Shown here piece after piece: positions 49,314 to 62,500 of a DNA stretch of 64,000 bases. The first letter of the stretch is position 1, and each line of letters starts with the position of its first letter. The notes beneath the pieces were generated by a model, which had not been told where the DNA came from, made no database searches, and was given only the letters and a program-made list of their open reading frames with translations. Position numbers and translations under genes: made by a program. The DNA is taken from positions 146,769-210,768 of the forward strand of contig JAQGEQ010000072.1 in assembly GCA_034620365.1 (NCBI GenBank), given 5' to 3'. Source of the DNA: Pegea sp. RAD2-039. Lineage: Eukaryota; Chordata; Thaliacea; Salpida; Salpidae.

Positions 49314-49840
49314 GTTTTTAGTGAAGCCACAAACAAATTTCCAAGAATTTTTAATCACATAATAAACCTATATCCGATTAAATGACAATTGTAAATACAA
49401 ATGCAATTATATTAGCCATAAATTATATTATTTGAATAATTATTTAACTTTCATGCAATTGTTTAAGAACTATAAATCTTTCTATTTTAGCTTCACTTTA
49501 TTATCAGTTCTTATCAATAATTTTATTAAATGATTTATTTTTTATTCATCTAAAATTTATCTTGTGTCAATAACCAACCAATCATAATATGAAATAAGTT
49601 CAAATATGTTCTGTTACATAATTAAATCGTTGAATCAATTTCGACCGATTTTAATTTGAACATTTTCTAGTTTGCTTCAAATGATTTATTTACTTTTTAA
49701 ATGTTTACAATGTAGTTTGATTAAATACAAATAATAATCAATGTAAATGCAAAATAAGAGTAAGTAAGTTTAGTTGTATAAATCATTTTATTTAAACTTT
49801 AATATTATTAAATTGTCACCAACTTGTTATTGGCTGATTC

Positions 49841-50310
49841 AATAAATTATGCAAAGTTCTTGCTAACAACTTCTAATTTATGAGTTGATTATTTATATGA
49901 AGTAAAAATATTCAATTTTAATTAATATTAGGTTAACGAAGGTTATTCATTTGAAAAAACGATTTATGAGTTTACTGGAAATGTACTAACATTATGAATA
50001 AGAGATTGGTTTCAACTGATACTGATATATCGAACAGAAACATTGATTTTAAATATATTTTAAAAGTAATTTGAAGGTGTGTATATCACCAAAAACTTAA
50101 TTGTTAATACCAAATTTGCGAAATGAAATTCATTAAAGTTGCTGTATTCAAAACTTCATTATTTAATGTTCCTATCAAACTATTGTTATCTAAATTTATT
50201 ACTTTTTATTGAAAATATTAAAATCTGATGAGTTTCACTTTGAGAAAACTGACGAAAAACCAGCGCTTATAACTAGAAAATTTGTTAATATTCATTTTAA
50301 CTAAAAAAAC
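49841..50310 (+). repeat. arm segment present three times, copy A
   Basis: This part of the left arm occurs again in the same orientation within the spacer (53632-54102, copy B) and inverted in the right arm (about 55504-55973, copy C). It carries no gene; it lies upstream of the CBM14 promoters. Confidence 0.85.
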
Positions 50311-50909
50311 AGGATTAAAAGACATCAGATCACCCAGAAATAAGTGCTTCTGGATTATTCATAAAATTTGGAAGTTAAAGTCAGTTTTCATGATTTGGAG
50401 TTTAAGTAAACAAAATTTGTGTCCAATATTTGTTCAACTTAATTTGAAATGTTTTACAAGTTGCATTTAGCAAAACAAACAATATTTTTGCACGTGGTTA
50501 AGTAAATATCAGAATACTTCGCTCTTCGTAAAACAAATTAAGTTATTTACTTAAAAGTGAAATCAAATTTGAACTAATTTTTTTTACTATTTCAAAAGAT
50601 GTTTAAAACTATTTTTGAAAATTAGTAGTTTAGCCAAAATTACCAATATATTAAAATCTTTCTCATTTGTTTAAATTAATTAAACTTTTTTGCTTCTATC
50701 TTTTTGAGGTTGGATGTTTATTGTATATGTTTTAACTAATTTCCAAAAATTTGAATTAATACAAATCACTTCTAAATTCTTTACAACATTTAATTGTAAG
50801 ATTTTATTCAAAAAAAAATTAAATAAACATTAAACATTTAAAAAAAAAAAATTTTTTGAACATAGCAACACAAAAAAAATTATATATTTCATTTGCATAT
50901 TAATATAAT

Positions 50910-50949
50910 ATGAAGAGAGAACCTCTCGTTAACACAAATTCTCACAAAT
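50910..50949 (-). mobile_element. LINE 3'-UTR remnant, left arm
   Basis: Read on the minus strand it gives TTTGTGAGAATTTGTGTTAA then CGAGAGGTTCTCTCTTCA, closely matching the 3' UTR of the LINE fragment at about 14763-14800. No RT coding sequence is attached. It is mirrored at 54821-54857. Confidence 0.6.
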
Positions 50950-51303
50950 GAAAATACAGGATTTGTTTGTCGTCCAGAAACTCTTGGATAACTTTTTATT
51001 CAAATCAGTTACTTCCTTGATTTCAAATAAACAATTATTTGAAGGTTGAATTTATTCTCTCAAAAGTTACATGAAGAATGATAAAGTAAATCTTATCAAT
51101 AAAAAATACATCGACATTCGTATCTTAACAATTGAAAGTCGAATTGATTTATTTGAAATTAATAAATTTCTAGGAAGCTTCAATCAGTTACAATTTTCAA
51201 ACCAGATGAATCTGTCATAACAGAAAAGTATCTTTATATTATTATATTCAAGTTGTATAAAAAGATTTTTTTTAATTATAAACATCAAATTTCATCAAAA
51301 TCT

Positions 51304-54300
51304 ATCTTTATATTTCAAATTAAGTTAGAAAATTAAGATTCAGATAATTTCTTCATCTTCTTCACTTATTTTGTACTTTTTCACTCAAAATTTATTTTTA
51401 TTAATATATTTACATTATTCCTATGTCTTATATGTTAATTATGTTATGCTGTGGTTTTTATGACTTGTCATTGTCTTTCTGCAATCATATTATTTTGTGT
51501 CCACTATAAGAGTTCTAAAAGTAAATTTCTGCAGCCATTCGTTGAACAAAATCGATTTGAAATTTTCATAGATTTAGTGACTGGATACTAATATAACGAA
51601 GAACTTGCTGCGTCAAAACTAAATTTTTGCTTCTGCTAAAAAAAAGCAAAATAATTATGTACTTGATAGAATTTGAAGTTATAATGATTAACTGTAACAT
51701 ATAGACTTATTTGGCTATGAGTTAAGATACAATTAATGAAATCAAGTTTGAATATTTACAAAGCAATTTTTTGAAAAATACAACTGACAGAAAATGAAAA
51801 AAATTAACAAGTTAAAGTACAGAGAGAAGGGCCAACTAAAAAGTATAAAGAAATATTTATTAGTTTTAAATTTGTTGCTTGTCACACTGAAGATGCTTTT
51901 CTATAAAGAGTATCTAGTTACCAAACAAATTTTCAATTTTTGTCGGTCGACTTCTTTCTAAACCCTAACTACGAAAGGGTTAGTTGACCCTAATGTTCTA
52001 TTTTGGTGTTTTTTGATCTTGGCATTGTAGCATGTTTTAATTAAATAGTATTTCTGATTTCTAATTTACATCATCTAATTGACATCCAACATACTTTTAG
52101 TTTAACCCACATATCACTCATCAAAACTTCATGTGATGGAAAAGTAAATTTTGTGACTAGAATGGAAATGCTGATGTTATTAGCAACAAATCTAAGTTAG
52201 TGAAGAGTATATAAGAGAAGAAGACACTTCTATTTAGCGGTTGATGTTTTACAGAAGATTAAATACGAAAATAAAATTTGCCATCAACAATTACAACTTC
52301 ATCAGAAAAAAATGAATTTCAGCTTAAAGATACTTTTATTGATATCATATGAGACTTACAAACTCTCAAAACATTCAGATGAAACAAACAAATTGAACTT
52401 TACAAATTGAAGTAAATAACAAATATTCTTACCATCGTGTGAATGAATTCAACTTTTTAAAGTATAAAAACCATTAATTAAAAAAGAGTTTTAAGAAAGT
52501 TGAAACTAGTTTGTTGAAATGTAATAACTCAACAGAAATCAGTGATATTTTTCGAAGACATTTTCTCTCAATATGAAGACATACTGAAAAAAAGTTCTTT
52601 CAATTTGCATTTTGAATTGATTTATCACAAACTCACCAACCAAAAGTGTTAATATCTAAACAGTTTCAATCTTTATTCCTTGATTTCTTCTCGGTGTGTC
52701 TTTTACTTCCTTTCATCATCTGTTTGATTTCAAATATCGAAGTAATGATGTCACCGTACTTGTTGAAACATCGAAACCTTTTCCACCAAACATTTTTATA
52801 TTTCTACATAAAAAAAATAACTTTTTACCCAAAAATTGTTTCAAAACAAACTTTTATCGGTTTGTAATAAACGAGAACATACAAAGCTGATCTTTAAAAA
52901 CTTCTCATCTGCTGAGTCAGATCTTTCAAGATCTTCATGTCAAACAGCAGAAGCAATCTCTTCAATCGTTTGATTAATTCAAAAAGAATTTTTTACTTTT
53001 TTAATAAACTTTAATCTTTCCAAGATCACGTTTATTAACATCAGAACAGATTCAGTTTGAAATTAATCTTTTAATGATATCCTCTGCACAAAGACATTCG
53101 AGTTTGTAACAATTGAAACGCGCGAATTTTTCGGCTCTTCAAAAGCTTTCTGAAAATGTAATAAAGATAAATTTGGGGACAAAAAGAAGATTAAAGCTGA
53201 GAAAATGTGTGAAAGATCACTACAAGGACTTCTACAGATTTGAATGAAGTTGCTGGATGCTGTGGATTATCTCAAATATCATCTGAAATTATTGATCCAA
53301 AGATGTTGGAACAGAGACAAGATTTAATCAATAATAACAAAGATCGACTTCTTTGCCTTTAATCGTAGATTGGATGCAGAAGAATCCATGGCAACGACAG
53401 ACGTCATCTGAGATTAGCAAAAGATCATCTTTACCGGAGTTCTTTTCTCTATCTAGAAAAAAAATGTAAAAAAAGAATCTGAAGATGTGAGATGTTTGAA
53501 GAAGTTTTAGAATTGAAGTGATGGAGATGAAGACTCACTTGGCATCAAGGACCTACTTCATGGACTCAACTTCCTATTTTCATCTTTAAATTATTTTTTA
53601 TTAGCGAGTAACTTTTCTATTTTTATCAGAAAATAAATTCTGCAAAGTTCTTGCTAACAACTTCTAATTTATGAGTTGATTATTTATATGAAGTAAAAAT
53701 ATTCAATTTTAATTAATATTAGGTTAACGAAGGTTAATCATTTGAAAAAACGATTTATGAGTTTACTGGAAATGTACTAACATTATGAATAAGAGATTGG
53801 TTTCAACTGATACTGATATATCGAACAGAAACATTGATTTTAAAACATATTTAAAAGTAATTTGAAGGTGTGTATATCACTAAAAACTTAATTGTTAATA
53901 CCAAATTTGCGAAATGAAATTCATTAAAGTTGCTGTATTCAAAACTTCATTATTTAATGTTCCTATCAAACTATTGTTATCTAAATTTATTACTTTTTAT
54001 TGAAAATATTAAAATCTGATGAGTTTCACTTTGAGTAAACTGACAAAAAACCAGCGCTTATAACTAGAAAATTTGTTAATATTCATTTTAACTTAAAAAA
54101 AGGAGTGATTACAAACAACGTTTTTTGATGTCTTTTAATCCTGTTTTTTTTTTAGCATCTTTTTGGTCATTTTAAACTAAAGGTAAAATTATAACAAAAA
54201 CTTGTTATTTGATGATAATTAAATGATGTAAATGATGTATTATCTAGTTACATTCTACTAATTCTAAATTATTGGATTTTTCATTTGAATAAATTATTTT

Positions 54301-54462
54301 TATTGTAATTCAATAAATTAAAATTTAATCTGTAATCTGATTTAATTCAGAATTTACAATAAATTTGATAAATGTAACAAATTTGTTTTTCAGTTTTAAC
54401 AGTTTTTTCAGAGAATGGAGATAAATTTTACTGAACACATTTTTTATGAATGTGAAATGAAA
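51304..54462. other. spacer of the large inverted duplication
   Basis: About 3.2 kb lies between the arms. The left two thirds (51304-53631) are not repeated in the window. A possible orphan exon, from a TCTACAG acceptor to a stop at 53238-53362, encodes a segment including LNEVAGCCGLSQISSEIIDP, but no partner exon or family was found. Copy B of the arm segment occupies 53632-54102. A flipped 29-base fragment of arm sequence lies at 54127-54155. The rest is AT-rich. Confidence 0.5.
53632..54102 (+). repeat. arm segment present three times, copy B (in spacer)
   Basis: It is a direct copy of 49841-50310 with a few substitutions, and so is inverted relative to the right arm. It stops in an A-run after TTCATTTTAACTT. 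The sequence that should follow (ACAGGATTAAAAGACATC) appears about 25 bases further on in reverse complement. Confidence 0.85.
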
Positions 54463-54820
54463 AGATTTTGATGAAATTTGATGTTTATAATTAAAAAAAA
54501 AATCATTTTTATACAACTTGAATATAATAATATAAAGATACTTTTCTGTTATGACAGATTCATCTGGTTTGAAAATTGTAACTGATTGAAGCTTCCTAGA
54601 AATTTATTAATTTCAAATAAATCAATTCGACTTTCAATTGTTAAGATACGAATGTCGATGTATTTTTTATTGATAAGATTTACTTTATCATTCTTCATGT
54701 AACTTTTGAGAGAATAAATTCAATCTTCAAATAATTGTTTATTTGAAATCAAGGAAGTAACTGATTTGAATAAAAAGTTATCCAAGAGTTTCTGGACGAC
54801 AAACAAATCCTGTATTTTCA

Positions 54821-54857
54821 TTTGTGAGAATTTGTGTTAACGAGAGGTTCTCTCTTC
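54821..54857 (+). mobile_element. LINE 3'-UTR remnant, right arm
   Basis: TTTGTGAGAATTTGTGTTAA followed by CGAGAGGTTCTCTCTTC matches the UTR of the LINE at 14.8 kb with a few changes and mirrors 50910-50949. Confidence 0.6.
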
Positions 54858-56500
54858 ATATTATATTAATATGCAAATGAAATATATAATTTTTTTTGTG
54901 TTGCTATGTTCAAAAAATTTTTTTTGTTTAAATACGTTTTAATGTTTACAAATGAATTTATAGATAAACATTTACATAAATTTAAACTCGACGAATTACA
55001 ACTTGAATAAAATCTTACAATTAAATGTTGTAAAGAATTTAGAAGTGATTTGTATTAATTCAAATTTTTGGAAATTAGTTAAAACATATACAATAAACAT
55101 CCAACCTCAAAAAGATAGAAGCAAAAAAGTTTAATTAATTTAAACAAATGAGAAAGATTTTAATATATTGGTAATTTTGGCTAAACTACTAATTTTCAAA
55201 AATAGTTTTAAACATCTTTTGAAATAGTAAAAAAAATTAGTTCAAATTTGATTTCACTTTTAAGTAAATAACTTAATTTGTTTTACGAAGAGCGAAGTAT
55301 TCTGATATTTACTTAACCACGTGCAAAAATATTGTTTGTTTTGCTAAATGCAACTTGTAAAACATTTCAAATTAAGTTGAACAAATATTGGACACAAATT
55401 TTGTTTACTTAAACTCCAAATCATGAAAACTGACTTTAACTTCCAAATTTTATGAATAATCCAGAAGCACTTATTTCTGGGTGATCTGATGTCTTTTAAT
55501 CCTGTTTTTTTAGTTAAAATGAATATTAACAAATTTTCTAGTTATAAGCGCTGGTTTTTTGTCAGTTTTCTCAAAGTGAAACTCATCAGAATTTAATATT
55601 TTCAATAAAAAGTAATAAATTTAGATAACAATAGTTTGATAGGAACATTAAATAATGAAGTTTTGAATACAGCAACTTTAATGAATTTCATTTCGCAAAT
55701 TTGGTATTAACAATTAAGTTTTTGGTGATATACACACCTTCAAATTACTTTTAAAATATATTTAAAAATCAATGTTTCTGTTCGATATATCAGTATCAGT
55801 TGAAACCAATCTCTTATTCATAATGTTAGTACATTTCCAGTAAACTCATAAATCGTTTTTTCAAATGAATAACCTTCGTTAACCTAATATTAATTAAAAT
55901 TGAATATTTTTACTTCATATAAATAATCAACTCATAAATTAGAAGTTGTTAGCAAGAACTTTGCATAATTTATTGAATCAGCCAATAACAAGTTGGTGAC
56001 AATTTAATAATATTAAAGTTTAAATAAAATGATTTATACAACTAAACTTACTTACTCTTATTTTGCATTTACATTGATTATTATTTGTATTTAATCAAAC
56101 TACATTGTAAACATTTAAAAAGTAAATAAATCATTTGAAGCAAACTAGAAAATGTTCAAATTAAAATCGGTCGAAATTGATTCAACGATTTAATTATGTA
56201 ACAGAACATATTTGAACTTATTTCATATTATGATTGGTTGGTTATTGACACAAGATAAATTTTAGATGAATAAAAAATAAATCATTTAATAAAATTATTG
56301 ATAAAAACTATAATAAAGTGAAGCTAAAATAGAAAGATTTATAGTTCTTAAACAATTGCATGAAAGTTAAATAATTATTCAAATAATATAATTTATAGCT
56401 AATATAATTGCATTTGTATTTACAATTGTCATTTAATCGGATATAGGTTTATTATGTGATTAAAAATTCTTGGAAATTTGTTTGTGGCTTCACTAAAAAC

Positions 56501-56510
56501 TATATATACA
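56501..56510 (+). promoter_or_regulatory. TATA box of the right CBM14 gene
   Basis: TATATATACA lies 70-79 bases before the ATG at 56580. It is identical to the left copy, so the duplicate retained its core promoter. Confidence 0.55.
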
Positions 56511-56579
56511 CCATACCAGTATCACTATCTTCACTAATCGTATTAGAATTACTTGATAGTGTTCTGGTAAGATTTAAAA

Positions 56580-59500
56580 ATGATATCCAACAAAAGAGTG
56601 TTTTTTGCTCTTCTGCTGATCAACATTTTCGTTGTTCAATCTTTTATTATTGAGGTAAGATTTTAAAAGTTTTAACTAACCTGATGTTTATCTTGTAGAT
56701 AAATAAAACTTATTTTAGTTTATCTTAAGCTACTTAAGACTTTATGCCTAAAAGTTCTACCTTTTATAAATAGTTAGGTTAAAAATACTTGTTCTGTTAG
56801 TGCAATCATAATAATCGTTCAATATTTTTATGATCTACTATAAAAAAGTTAAATTATTTCAAGCTACTAATATTACTTTATTATTTTATCGTGATTAGTA
56901 GAAGTGAGTTTTTTACAACTTAAGATAAAACTGATTCAGAATTATTCCTAAAAATAAAAATCTAAAAACAACAAAAGCTTATTTCCAATAATACTTTTGA
57001 TTAATTGAAAAAAGTGTTCATAAACTAATGATAAAACATTTTATACTTTTAGAAAGAGGAACAAGAAGTGAAACGATCGACTAGATCAGGTAAAGTTTTC
57101 AAATATATATTTAATAATTTACAAATTATATTTCATCTATTTGAATTTTATTTATATAATTTGTTTTAAAACTTGTAGTTCCTTCATGTAGAGGATCACA
57201 CGGTGAGCCTATAAGTACAGGACCATTCGAAAAACCAGGAGATTGTTTCAATTTTTACCAATGTGGTGCAGGTAGAAATAAAAATTATTAACTTAATTAG
57301 AATCGTTTTAGAAATATTTTAAATTGTGACAAAATAATATTTAAAGTAATTAATTTCTTAAAAGCTGGTTTTATAAAGTTTAAATTAAATTTATTTCTAT
57401 GTAATCACAACTATTTTTTTAATTTTAAAACTACTTTCTTCAAAGCTTTTGTCGAAAATTAGCAATTTGAAATTTATTGTGTGATACTGAAATAAAAATT
57501 GTTTCAGGAATCTTGTACACAATGCCTTGTGCACCTGGAACTGCTTTCAATCCAGCTCTTGGAGTCTGTGACTGGCCTTACAATGTCCCTGGATGTGGTG
57601 GAGGAAGCAGCGGAGGAAGCAGTGGAGGAAGCAGTGGAGGTGGTCACGGTGGAAACAAACCTCCATGTGGTAAATCTTAAAGAATCTTTTATGAGAATGA
57701 TTGATATCAGTGGTTTTAATATTTAATAATATTCAAATTTATTAAATTGATTTCAAACTGTAAAATGAAGCTTGATTAATTTTGTAATTGAGTTTAAACA
57801 AGATTTGGTTTCAGATCACCAATGCTCTGACCACAATGGAAACCCAATCAGTGGACCACCATTTGAGAAACCTGGAGACTGCGAACATTTCTATCAATGT
57901 GGTTGTGGTACGTTGACAAATTCTTTTCCAAATTTACAACTAAAAATAAATAATATTTTCAAGGTACTTTATACACAATGTCATGTCCTACTGGAACAGC
58001 TTTCAATCCAGCTTTAGGAGTCTGCGACTGGCCCTATAATGTTCCTGGATGTGGAGGAGATTGTGGATGCTCTCATGGTAAATGCAAACTTCGATTATAA
58101 AATAAAAAATCAAAAGTTTACTTTTTTAAATTGAAAGTCAGAATTTTTAAAACTGGAAAATTAAATTAATAAAATTTCATCTATTTTTGCTTTTAATTGA
58201 AAATGAAGATATTTAAAAACTAGAAACTGGAAATTAGAGAAGATTTCTTAAATACTTTTCGTAGCAACATTTGTAAAGAAATGCTAATTCAACATTAACA
58301 ATTTTATAGGATACTGCTTAAAACACAAAATGGTCGTTGCTTAAAAAGGCCCAAAGTTGATAAATATTAATAAAAAATATTAATTTTAATTTTATAAATA
58401 ATTTTATAATTAATTGAAAAAAACAAAATTTAATTTAATTTTTTAATCTAATATATTGATTAAACAGTTTTTACTTGTGATTTTTTTCAATAATAATGAA
58501 TTATTTTATTCTGTATTTACATAAACACTATTTATCTACGTGATGTCAATCATTTATCTTTACACCTGAATAAACAGATAGAGAGTGCCAAGACTCAAAC
58601 GGAAGACCAATTAGTTCATGTCCAGAAGCAATTCCTGGTGATTGTAAACATTATAAGCAATGTACAGGAGGTCAGTTTATTTGTGATCAATTCACTTAAA
58701 TAGAAATTATAACTTGTTGTTCTGTTTTTATAGGAGAACTTGTGATTGGTGAATGTCCTGATGATTTAGTTTTTAATCCTGAAACTGCTGCCTGTGATTG
58801 CCCAGAAAATGTTGTAGGTTGTGGTGCAGGAGATAATTGTACTGGTGTAGAAAGAGGTAAGATTAGCTGGATGATAGTTAAAAGAAAATTGATTTTATCA
58901 CCGTGACATATCAGTTTAATTCAAAAATAATCTTACCTTTAGAAGATAATTTTACTTTTTAGCTTTAAATGCTGATTGTGAATTAAGATAACTTCAAATT
59001 ATTGAAAATATTCAATTTATAAATTAATCTTTACAGATGTATGTCATGATCATTATGGAAGACCTTTGAGTACAGCACCTTTTGAGAAGCCTGGAGACTG
59101 CACCCATTTCTATCAATGTGGAGCAGGTATGTTCTCCTTTTTAATATACTTTTCGTTCATTATATTTCCTAAAGAAAATATAAATTGAATACTTTTCATG
59201 ACTGTTTAAATAGAAAAAGTTTAACGATAAAATGTTTCAGGAATCCTGTACACAATGCCTTGTGCACCTGGAACTGCTTTCAATCCAGCTCTTGGAGTCT
59301 GTGACTGGCCTTACAATGTTCCTGGATGTGGAAATTGTTACTCAAAATCAAAAACCAACAGTTAGTGTTTCAAATTTTATTTATTTAATTATATCTAGCT
59401 TCATCAAATGAATGGTCAAAAGTAGATCAAATATTTTCATTTTATTGTTTTATGTTTTATCAAAAATGTTATTTAAAAACTAAAATTAGAAAAAATTAAA

Positions 59501-62500
59501 AACTTTTAATATTATTATTTTTGATTCTAAATTTTGAATTAATTTGAAAAATAAATAAATTATAAATTATGGAGTAATAATATTTGATTTTGTACAATTT
59601 GTTAAATAATTAAAAATATATATTAAAAAACAATATATATATAAACAATAAGTAATTATTTATAATATTAATCAGGTTTTATAAATTTGATTACTAGTGA
59701 TGTTTTATAATTTTTATTTATATGAATTAAAAGTATTTTTAATGAGGAAAAGATATTTATTTAACAAAATTGTGTTAAAAAAGTACTTGTACTAATCTTA
59801 TGAATCTATACACTTCTAATAGAGATGATCTAATTATAAAAAAATATTTAGAATTACAAACTTTGTAGCTTCTATTGACACATAATCTTTTGTAACTTGA
59901 AGATCGTTGTTTGGGACAAAATGGTTATCCTATTAGTGGTGATCCATTTGAGAAACCCGGAGATTGCAATAACTTCTACCAATGTGCGGCAGGTGGGTTT
60001 ATCAAACAATTAAGTGGAAGTTTAAACTTTCAAATAATTTACAAAATATTTTCCATAAAAAATTAACTTATGCTGAAACGAGTCATCAGAATTTTATATA
60101 CGAATAAACTCAATTGCAGAATTCAGTAAAGTTTTAAGTTGAGAAGATTTTTGATTAAACAAAATAGTAACTGAAAGCTATTTCTAATATTGTTTAAGGA
60201 ATCTTATATACAATGCCTTGTGCACCTGGAACTGCTTTCAACCCTCTCATAGGAATCTGTGACTGGCCCTACAATGTCCCTGGTTGCGGAGGTCAAGATC
60301 CTGGATGCAGAGGTGATTAGCTCTTCTGGGTTTTGAAGATCTTATCGGAAAAATATAAAACTTTCTTTGTACTTCAATAAATGAAAAACAATTTTGACTC
60401 AATATTAAATAACTTTAGATCAATGTCATGATGCTAATGGACGACCAATCAGTACTGGTCCATTTGAGAAGCCCGGAGATTGTAGCCATTTCTACCAATG
60501 CACTGCTGGTAATTACAATTAGTTGTAAGCCATTTATTTATTAGATTTTATATCTTGATTTTACCAGGAATCTTGAAAACTTCTGAATGTCCTCCTGGAT
60601 ATGCTTTCAATCCAGCTATTGGACATTGTGATTGGCCTTACAATGTTCCCGGATGTGGTGAAAACCATCATGGTGTGAAATAAGTTTATTGATTAAAAGA
60701 ATCTTCATGTTGAGATATGGGACTGATTCTTATAAATAATATAAGAAAGTTTGTATTTACTCGATAAAAATTTGAATATTATTTAAAGGACCTTGTACTC
60801 TCGCCAATGGTATTCCAAGAACAACTGGACCTTTTGCAATTAGCGGAAATTGTACTCACTACCAAAGATGCAATTCAGGTAGGTTTCAGTTTCACGCTAA
60901 TTTACTTTTTATCACATAAGTTCTAATAAAAATCAATTTTCAAATCTTATTAAAGATGCATAAGATAAGCTGCTGTAAACATAATGAAGACAAATTTCTT
61001 ATTGAGAAATTGATTTATCAAAATAAAATGTTTCACAGGAAATGTTCAAGAGATTTGCTGTCCTGATGGAACTGTATTTAATCCAAACACTGGTTTGTGT
61101 GATTGCCCTAATAATGTACCAGATTGTGGATGTGATGTTGAAGACCCACACTATGGTTAGTTAGATGATTGAGATGATTTTATAAAGTGAAAATTCAAAT
61201 CTAAACTGTTGTTATACAAGATCCAGAATGTGTAGACTGCTATGGAAACCCAACTTGTGAAGGACCTTTTGAAAAGCCTGGAGATTGCAACTTGTACTAC
61301 CAATGTGTTAATGGTCAGATAACTACTTTTAAAAATAAGATTTCTATTCAGTAAAAGCTTTTTATGAATTGTAAGATATTTAAAACTTCAATTAAATAAA
61401 GTTTGATTTTACAAATAGCTGATTTGTTTAATTATTTCTAAGCATTGCATTTAAAAAATGAACTTTTAGTTTCTACAAAATTAAAAATGAACTATCTAAC
61501 GTTGCTTTGGTTTCTTTTCTATGACAAAAAACTTTGAAAAGTTTCTACAAATAATAAAAACAAAACTATTTCAGCTGAACTATAAGTAATTTTTCGTAAA
61601 ATACAGGGTACTTGGAAGTGATGAGATGCAAAGAAGGAGAATCATTCAGTCCTGAATATGAATGTTGTGTTGATTCTTGGAGAGTTCCAGGATGTGGGTG
61701 TGGATGTGATAATGGAAATATTTGTGAATCACCTTACGGTAACTGAGTTTATTTTTGTTAAGAAATATTTCAAAATAATATTTGCTTTGAAAACCGTCAA
61801 TTAGCAAAATCGGTTTAATTATTTTGTTGAATTATTTGAAGATGATGAATGTGTTGGATGCAATGGTGAACCAATTGACAAAGAACCATTTGACGAACCA
61901 TCAGACTGTTGTACTTACTATCAATGTTGTAATGGTAAGTTGAAACAAGCAAATTAAATTGTTGTTTAAATTTGTTACAAATAAGATTTCACAAAATGTT
62001 GTTATCATAAAAGACAAAAGTTGATGACAATTTTCAACTTTTAAGGAAAATTGTTGGAATTTAAATGTCCAAATGGTCAAGCTTTTGATCCTGACTGTGG
62101 ACACTGTGTACCTGACTACTTAGTACCAGGATGTGGATGCAATGGAGGATGCCATGCACCACCAGGTGAGCTTTTGTGCGAGTTTTCAAGATCAAAACAA
62201 GTTTTGTTTGACTTATCGGATAGTTTTTCGAAAACGTTATTTCGATTTCAATCAAAAAAGATAAAATAATTGAATCTTTGTAATTTCAGCTGATTAGATT
62301 TTAACCTTTTTGCTTTTCTATTAAGATGAATGCCACGATTCTAATGGAAAACCTTTGAGTACTGGACCATTTGAGAAGCCAGGCGATTGTACCCATTTCT
62401 ATCAATGTGGGGCAGGTTTGTTTGAACATTACAAAGTTAAATATAATGAATGAGAAAATTCAATTAAATTTAGGAATTCTTTACACAAAGTCTTGCGCTC

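Larger units (their letters stand above)
41814..51303 (+). repeat. inverted duplication 2, left arm (visible part)
   Basis: Each position x pairs with a position near 105814 minus x in the right arm (54463-64000), with the sum changing by only one or two bases from 41.8 to 50.5 kb, and reaching 105766 near the inner end. Coding exons, introns and flanks match. Differences seen by eye include a one-base T-run indel near 46641, several changes near 46280-46300, an A/T change at about 48891 and a synonymous change in exon 28. The outer end cannot be seen because the right arm leaves the window at 64000, which pairs with 41813. Confidence 0.95.

Noticed and set aside
49161-49358. 65-codon frame covering exon 1 and promoter of the CBM14 gene (and its mirror at 56456)
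   Set aside because: It reads through the TATA box in another frame. The ATG at 49234 with a signal peptide and a GTAAGA donor is the better start.
50282-50470. 62-codon frame repeated at 55344-55532
   Set aside because: It is conserved only because it lies in the palindrome arms. It starts with TTG-type context and shows no coding character.
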